From Limanda limanda (Eukaryota > Chordata > Actinopteri > Pleuronectiformes > Pleuronectidae): a stretch of 64,000 nucleotides of DNA. This document shows, one piece after another, positions 58,132 through 64,000 of this stretch; the stretch's first letter is position 1; each line of letters opens with the position of its first letter. The stretch covers positions 23,220,118 through 23,284,117 of the forward strand of contig NC_083639.1 in the NCBI RefSeq assembly GCF_963576545.1, written 5' to 3'. The position numbers and the translations under genes are program-made. The notes beneath the pieces were generated by a model, which did not search any database, was not told where the DNA came from, and worked only from the letters and a program-made list of their open reading frames with translations.

Positions 58132-58644
58132 ACTTCCTATGTCTCAACTATTTTCCAACACAGTGAGGTCAGAATGTTCTGGCAGAAAATGTATGTGACT
58201 CATAGCATCTCCATTCGCCATTGCTGTCATCCACATTGAGCGTGATTTTGCAGATGCGGCGTCGAATTTGAGAAACTCTAGGAATGGCAAACTTTCCGTT
58301 ATCTCTCAGTCTGTCACTGCTTTGTCTGTCACCCTCAAGCTCAAGCCAAGGTCATGCAAAGCTCATCCCAGGGGTTTGAAAGCAGACACCAGCAAAGAGA
58401 GGAACCTCCCAAATGGAAGCAGCATTAGAGATTCTGAACTGCTTGTTGAACAGAAGACAGAGGTATGTTGTGTCGCTTGTTTCTTCTCTTTGTGAGAGAT
58501 TTGGGACAGTAAGCTATACTTCAGTTTTCACAAAGAGCTCAATGTAACAAATTCCTAACATTCGGATGTGGCTACTCTAACGAGAAAAACAAATTGGACC
58601 CACACGTATTTGTGGGTCAAGCAGAGGTGCTTGGTGACATGTCA

Positions 58645-58717
58645 GTTTCTGTAGTGTAGTGGTTATCACGTTCGCTTCACACGCGAAAGGTCCCCAGCTC
58701 GAAACTGGGCAGAAACA
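58645..58717 (+). tRNA. tRNA-Val-CAC: tRNA-Val (CAC), copy 35
   Basis: G45 form. Confidence 0.95.
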
Positions 58718-59214
58718 TCTTTGTGCGATGATGCTTTAGTCAAACTACTTGGGACCCAACTTCTGTGTCTCCGTTTGATATACTGGGTTTCAGAGACTGT
58801 TGTTCCAAGGATCCATGAAGACAATAACACTTGATGTTTTTCACAGTGAGAGTGTTTTTAAAGATGTGGTGGCAACATTGAGAAAAAATTGGGATGGCAA
58901 GGCTTATTCCAGGGGTTTTGAAAGGAGACACCAGCAAAGAGAAGAACCTCCCAGATGACTATTAAGGCCCAGTTGGGTTCAGTATTCATCCCAAATGCAG
59001 TATACTCTGAGCATATATGAAATCTTTGCAAATTCAGTGTACACAAAGTCGCCAATGTAAGTCCTCAGTCCTTTTCAAAATCCAGTTTACTGGAGTAGAA
59101 AGCCAGTTCACCAAAAGATTTCTCATCATCCCCCCAACAGAAAGAGTACAATGTATTAAAAGTCAGAACAGCGCCACCTTTTTTTAGAAATGGCCGAGTT
59201 TTGCAGTGAAGCAG

Positions 59215-59286
59215 TCCTCGTTAGTATAGTGGCAAGTATCTCCGCCTGTCACGCGGAAGACCGGGGTTCGATTCCCCGACGAGGAG
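59215..59286 (+). tRNA. tRNA-Asp-GTC: tRNA-Asp (GTC), copy 35
   Basis: Same as copy 1. Confidence 0.95.
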
Positions 59287-59761
59287 TCCATCTTTGTTTT
59301 CTACTCAATCTTCACAACAGGGCAAATCAGAAGTAATGCTCCAGTATGCAGCTCTCAAGGTTAGGCTTTAATCCCATCCCCCGAAACAACTGCCTTCAAC
59401 CATTAATGTAGTAACAGTGGTACCTGGATCACAACAACCACACACAACCTGCCTGCTCTCTTTGAGAATGGGTCACATATTGCCACCATCAGATTGAGTC
59501 TAAACTGATGTTATTTGCTGGTTGCTTGCATGTAAGGCGTGTACCTCAAAAGTGAATATGCCACGTGGTCACAGCGTACATTGAGCCTTTACCCTATTGG
59601 TGACTTCAGTCCAGTTTTGAATCTCTCTTCTGAAATCTCAAAGGACTCCTTGTACCAAATTCTTATGAATCCGATTTGGCTCTTCTCATAAAAATACTTA
59701 TGAGACTCGGTGGTTATGGTGTATTTTCCAGTGTCAGGCCAAAGGGGATCATGCTACGTCT

Positions 59762-59834
59762 GTTTCTGTAGTGTAGTGGTTATCACGTTCGCTTAACACG
59801 CGAAAGGTCCCCAGCTCGAAACTGGGCAGAAACA
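59762..59834 (+). tRNA. tRNA-Val-AAC: tRNA-Val (AAC), copy 36
   Basis: Same as copy 1; TTTT at 59854-59857. Confidence 0.95.
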
Positions 59835-60347
59835 ACTTCCTATGTCTCAACTATTTTCCAACACAGTGAGGTCAGAATGTTCTGGCAGAAAATGTATGTG
59901 ACTCATAGCATCTCCATTCGCCATTGCTGTCATCCACATTGAGTGTGATTTTGCAGATGCGGCGTCGAATTTGAGAAACTCTAGGAATGGCAAACTTTCC
60001 GTTATCTCTCAGTCTGTCACTGCTTTGTCTGTCACCCTCAAGCTCAAGCCAAGGTCATGCAAGGCTCATCCCAGGGGTTTGAAAGCAGACACCAGCAAAG
60101 AGAGGAACCTCCCAAATGGAGGCAGCATTAGAGATTCTGAACTGCTTGTTGAACAGAAGACAGAGGTATGTTATGTCGCTTGTTTCTTCTCTTTGTGAGA
60201 GATTTGGGACAGTAAGCTATACTTCAGTTTTCACAAAGAGCTCAATGTAACAAATTCCTAACATTCGGATGTGGCTACTCTAACGAGAAAAACAAATTGG
60301 ACCCACACGTATTTGTGGGTCAAGCAGAGGTGCTTGGTGACATGTCA

Positions 60348-60420
60348 GTTTCTGTAGTGTAGTGGTTATCACGTTCGCTTCACACGCGAAAGGTCCCCAG
60401 CTCGAAACTGGGCAGAAACA
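60348..60420 (+). tRNA. tRNA-Val-CAC: tRNA-Val (CAC), copy 36
   Basis: G45 form. The only Val-CAC with a TTTT within 50 nt (60464-60467). Confidence 0.95.
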
Positions 60421-60463
60421 TCTTTGTGCGATGATGCTTTAGTCAAACTACTTGGGACCCAAC

Positions 60464-60467
60464 TTTT
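60464..60467 (+). terminator. Gained TTTT after Val-CAC copy 36
   Basis: C892T turns CTTCTG into CTTTTG, 44 nt past the gene. It could act as a Pol III terminator unique to this copy. Confidence 0.5.
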
Positions 60468-60917
60468 GTGTCTCCGTTTGATATACTGGGTTTCAGAGAC
60501 TGTTGTTCCAAGGATCCATGAAGACAATAACACTTGATGTTTTTCACAGTGAGAGTTTTTTTAAAGATGTGGTGGCAACATTGAGAAAAAATTGGGATGG
60601 CAAGGCTTATTCCAGGGGTTTTGAAAGGAGACACCAGCAAAGAGAAGAACCTCCCAGATGACTATTAAGGCCCAGTTGGGTTCAGTATTCATCCCAAAGG
60701 CAGTATACTCTGAGCATATATGAAATCTTTGCAAATTCAGTGTACACAAAGTCGCCAATGTAAGTCCTCAGTCCTTTTCAAAATCCAGTTTACTGGAGTA
60801 GAAAGCCAGTTCACCAAAAGATTTCTCATCATCCCCCCAACAGAAAGAGTACAATGTATTAAAAGTCAGAACAGCGCCACCTTTTTTTAGAAATGGCCGA
60901 GTTTTGCAGTGAAGCAG

Positions 60918-60989
60918 TCCTCGTTAGTATAGTGGCAAGTATCTCCGCCTGTCACGCGGAAGACCGGGGTTCGATTCCCCGACGAGGAG
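60918..60989 (+). tRNA. tRNA-Asp-GTC: tRNA-Asp (GTC), copy 36
   Basis: Same as copy 1. Confidence 0.95.
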
Positions 60990-61464
60990 TCCATCTTTGT
61001 TTTCTACTCAATCTTCACAACAGGGCAAATCAGAAGTAATGCTCCAGTATGCAGCTCTCAAGGTTAGGCTTTAATCCCATCCCCCGAAACAACTGCCTTC
61101 AACCATTAATGTAGTAACAGTGGTACCTGGATCACAACAACCACACACAACTTGCCTGCTCTCTTTGAGAATGGGTCACATATTGCCACCATCAGATTGA
61201 GTCTAAACTTATGTTATTTGCTGGTTGCTTGCATGTAAGGCGTGTACCTCAAAAGTGAATAAGCCACGTGGTCACAGCGTACATTGAGCCTTTACCCTAT
61301 TGGTGACTTCAGTCCAGTTTTGAATCTCTCTTCTGAAATCTCAAAGGACTCCTTGTACCAAATTCTTATGAATCCGATTTGGCTCTTCTCATAAAAATAC
61401 TTATGAGACTCGGTGGTTATGGTGTATTTTCCAGTGTCAGGCCAAAGGGGATCATGCTACGTCT

Positions 61465-61537
61465 GTTTCTGTAGTGTAGTGGTTATCACGTTCGCTTAAC
61501 ACGCGAAAGGTCCCCAGCTCGAAACTGGGCAGAAACA
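61465..61537 (+). tRNA. tRNA-Val-AAC: tRNA-Val (AAC), copy 37
   Basis: Same as copy 1; TTTT at 61557-61560. Confidence 0.95.
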
Positions 61538-62050
61538 ACTTCCTATGTCTCAACTATTTTCCAACACAGTGAGGTCAGAATGTTCTGGCAGAAAATGTAT
61601 GTGACTCATAGCATCTCCATTCGCCATTGCTGTCATCCACATTGAGCGTGATTTTGCAGATGCGGCGTCGAATTTGAGAAACTCTAGGAATGGCAAACTT
61701 TCCGTTATCTCTCAGTCTGTCACTGCTTTGTCTGTCACCCTCAAGCTCAAGCCAAGGTCATGCAAAGCTCATCCCAGGGGTTTGAAAGCAGACACCAGCA
61801 AAGAGAGGAACCTCCCAAATGGAAGCAGCATTAGAGATTCTGAACTGCTTGTTGAACAGAAGACAGAGGTATGTTATGTCGCTTGTTTCTTCTCTTTGTG
61901 AGAGATTTGGGACAGTAAGCTATACTTCAGTTTTCACAAAGAGCTCAATGTAACAAATTCCTAACATTCGGATGTGGCTACTCTAACGAGAAAAACAAAT
62001 TGGACCCACACGTATTTGTGGGTCAAGCAGAGGTGCTTGGTGACATGTCA

Positions 62051-62123
62051 GTTTCTGTAGTGTAGTGGTTATCACGTTCGCTTCACACGCGAAATGTCCC
62101 CAGCTCGAAACTGGGCAGAAACA
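62051..62123 (+). tRNA. tRNA-Val-CAC: tRNA-Val (CAC), copy 37
   Basis: G45T variant. Confidence 0.95.
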
Positions 62124-62620
62124 TCTTTGTGCGATGATGCTTTAGTCAAACTACTTGGGACCCAACTTCTGTGTCTCCGTTTGATATACTGGGTTTCAGA
62201 GACTGTTGTTCCAAGGATCCATGAAGACAATAACACTTGATGTTTTTCACAGTGAGAGTGTTTTTAAAGATGTGGTGGCAACATTGAGAAAAAATTGGGA
62301 TGGCAAGGCTTATTCCAGGGGTTTTGAAAGGAGACACCAGCAAAGAGAAGAACCTCCCAGATGACTATTAAGGCCCAGTTGGGTTCAGTATTCATCCCAA
62401 ATGCAGTATACTCTGAGCATATATGAAATCTTTGCAAATTCAGTGTACACAAAGTCGCCAATGTAAGTCCTCAGTCCTTTTCAAAATCCAGTTTACTGGA
62501 GTAGAAAGCCAGTTCACCAAAAGATTTCTCATCATCCCCCCAACAGAAAGAGTACAATGTATTAAAAGTCAGAACAGCGCCACCTTTTTTTAGAAATGGC
62601 CGAGTTTTGCAGTGAAGCAG

Positions 62621-62692
62621 TCCTCGTTAGTATAGTGGCAAGTATCTCCGCCTGTCACGCGGAAGACCGGGGTTCGATTCCCCGACGAGGAG
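62621..62692 (+). tRNA. tRNA-Asp-GTC: tRNA-Asp (GTC), copy 37
   Basis: Same as copy 1. Last Asp gene in the window. Confidence 0.95.
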
Positions 62693-63167
62693 TCCATCTT
62701 TGTTTTCTACTCAATCTTCACAACAGGGCAAATCAGAAGTAATGCTCCAGTATGCAGCTCTCAAGGTTAGGCTTTAATCCCATCCCCCGAAACAACTGCC
62801 TTCAACCATTAATGTAGTAACAGTGGTACCTGGATCACAACAACCACACACAACCTGCCTGCTCTCTTTGAGAATGGGTCACATATTGCCACCATCAGAT
62901 TGAGTCTAAACTGATGTTATTTGCTGGTTGCTTGCATGTAAGGCGTGTACCTCAAAAGTGAATATGCCACGTGGTCACAGCGTACATTGAGCCTTTACCC
63001 TATTGGTGACTTCAGTCCAGTTTTGAATCTCTCTTCTGAAATCTCAAAGGACTCCTTGTACCAAATTCTTATGAATCCGATTTGGCTCTTCTCATAAAAA
63101 TACTTATGAGACTCGGCGGTTATGGTGTATTTTCCAGTGTCAGGCCAAAGGGGATCATGCTACGTCT

Positions 63168-63240
63168 GTTTCTGTAGTGTAGTGGTTATCACGTTCGCTT
63201 AACACGCGAAAGGTCCCCAGCTCGAAACTGGGCAGAAACA
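63168..63240 (+). tRNA. tRNA-Val-AAC: tRNA-Val (AAC), copy 38
   Basis: Same as copy 1; TTTT at 63260-63263. Confidence 0.95.
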
Positions 63241-63753
63241 ACTTCCTATGTCTCAACTATTTTCCAACACAGTGAGGTCAGAATGTTCTGGCAGAAAATG
63301 TATGTGACTCATAGCATCTCCATTCGCCATTGCTGTCATCCACATTGAGTGTGATTTTGCAGATGCGGCGTCGAATTTGAGAAACTCTAGGAATGGCAAA
63401 CTTTCCGTTATCTCTCAGTCTGTCACTGCTTTGTCTGTCACCCTCAAGCTCAAGCCAAGGTCATGCAAGGCTCATCCCAGGGGTTTGAAAGCAGACACCA
63501 GCAAAGAGAGGAACCTCCCAAATGGAGGCAGCATTAGAGATTCTGAACTGCTTGTTGAACAGAAGACAGAGGTATGTTATGTCGCTTGTTTCTTCTCTTT
63601 GTGAGAGATTTGGGACAGTAAGCTATACTTCAGTTTTCACAAAGAGCTCAATGTAACAAATTCCTAACATTCGGATGTGGCTACTCTAACGAGAAAAACA
63701 AATTGGACCCACACGTATTTGTGGGTCAAGCAGAGGTGCTTGGTGACATGTCA

Positions 63754-63826
63754 GTTTCTGTAGTGTAGTGGTTATCACGTTCGCTTCACACGCGAAAGGT
63801 CCCCAGCTCGAAACTGGGCAGAAACA
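63754..63826 (+). tRNA. tRNA-Val-CAC: tRNA-Val (CAC), copy 38
   Basis: G45 form. Confidence 0.95.
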
Positions 63827-64000
63827 TCTTTGTGCGATGATGCTTTAGTCAAACTACTTGGGACCCAACTTCTGTGTCTCCGTTTGATATACTGGGTTTC
63901 AGAGACTGTTGTTCCAAGGATCCATGAAGACAATAACACTTGATGTTTTTCACAGTGAGAGTTTTTTTAAAGATGTGGTGGCAACATTGAGAAAAAATTG

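Larger units (their letters stand above)
57872..59574 (+). repeat. Unit 35, gamma
   Basis: T370C, G489A, private A599G, A1688T. Confidence 0.97.
59575..61277 (+). repeat. Unit 36, gamma
   Basis: A547G, G983T, T1125G as in unit 33; private C892T makes a new TTTT after Val-CAC; private G1636T and a C-to-T in spacer C. Confidence 0.97.
61278..62980 (+). repeat. Unit 37, gamma
   Basis: T370C, G489A, Val-CAC T45, A1688T. Confidence 0.97.
1..64000 (+). repeat. Tandem tRNA-gene array, 1,703-bp unit, 37.6 copies
   Basis: The whole window is a head-to-tail repeat of a 1,703-bp unit. Each unit carries Val-AAC at offset 188-260, Val-CAC at 774-846 and Asp-GTC at 1344-1415, all on the + strand. Units differ by only a handful of substitutions. 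Two units are 15 bp shorter and one is 1 bp shorter. The unit start used here (offset 1) is arbitrary. Spacers of about 510, 500 and 475 bp carry Pol III terminator runs, small inverted repeats and nothing that looks coding. The array continues past both ends. Concerted evolution by unequal exchange is inferred from shared rare variants. Confidence 0.99.
57872..64000 (+). repeat. Two-unit higher-order repeat (units 35-36 and 37-38)
   Basis: Units 35 and 37 share T370C, G489A and A1688T; units 36 and 38 share A547G and G983T. All are gamma type. The period is 3,406 bp. Unit 38 is cut by the window end. Confidence 0.7.
62981..64000 (+). repeat. Unit 38, gamma, cut at offset 1020 by the window end
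   Basis: Private T137C; A547G; G983T. Its Asp gene lies beyond the window. Confidence 0.97.

Noticed and set aside
1..64000. CRISPR array
   Set aside because: The repeats are 1.7 kb with no short repeat-spacer pattern, and there are no cas genes.
1..64000. Transposon or SINE amplification
   Set aside because: No terminal repeats, target-site duplications, poly-A tails or transposase; units are strictly head to tail.
1..64000. Entamoeba-type tRNA array
   Set aside because: Those are very AT-rich with short tandem repeats between the genes; none here, and the tRNA bodies look vertebrate-like.

Overview
This window is one uninterrupted tandem array of tRNA genes. A unit of 1,703 bp is repeated 37.6 times, head to tail, and fills all 64,000 bases. 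Each unit holds three intronless tRNA genes on the + strand, in fixed order: tRNA-Val(AAC), tRNA-Val(CAC) and tRNA-Asp(GTC). Counting to the last base gives 38 Val-AAC, 38 Val-CAC and 37 Asp genes, 113 in all. I see no protein-coding gene, rRNA, CRISPR array or transposon. Both window edges lie inside the array, so its true length is unknown.

The organism is a eukaryote, most likely an animal and probably a vertebrate. The 3' CCA is not encoded, the genes have internal A and B boxes and T-run terminators of RNA polymerase III, valine uses an AAC (inosine-type) anticodon, and the tRNA bodies are close to the vertebrate Val and Asp tRNAs as I remember them. The species cannot be read from the sequence.

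Layout of a unit, using offsets in unit 1 (1-1703): Val-AAC at 188-260, Val-CAC at 774-846, Asp at 1344-1415. Start-to-start spacings are 586, 570 and 547 bp, and the flanks of the three genes still resemble each other. The unit therefore looks like an old triplication of a roughly 550-590 bp single-tRNA module. Of the 37 complete units, 34 are exactly 1,703 bp, two (7 and 20) are 1,688 bp and one (29) is 1,702 bp.

Three unit types can be told apart just after Val-AAC: alpha (G276, T283), beta (T283G, which destroys the TTTT terminator) and gamma (G276A). They often recur as alpha-beta-gamma trimers. Units 1-7 reappear as units 14-20, with the same rare variants, at a distance of 22,124 bp. 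Other variants are shuffled among units, as expected from unequal exchange and gene conversion.

Together, AAC (read as inosine) and CAC cover all four valine codons, and GTC covers both aspartate codons. The array is thus a self-sufficient amplified source of two tRNA families. The most unusual features are: C54 instead of T54 in the T-loop and B box of every Val gene; no TTTT within 119 nt downstream of Val-CAC (except a gained one in unit 36); loss of the Val-AAC terminator in 11 units; and a few copies with changes at structurally important positions. In unit entries, numbers such as 'G276A' are offsets from the start of that unit, with unit 1 numbering.
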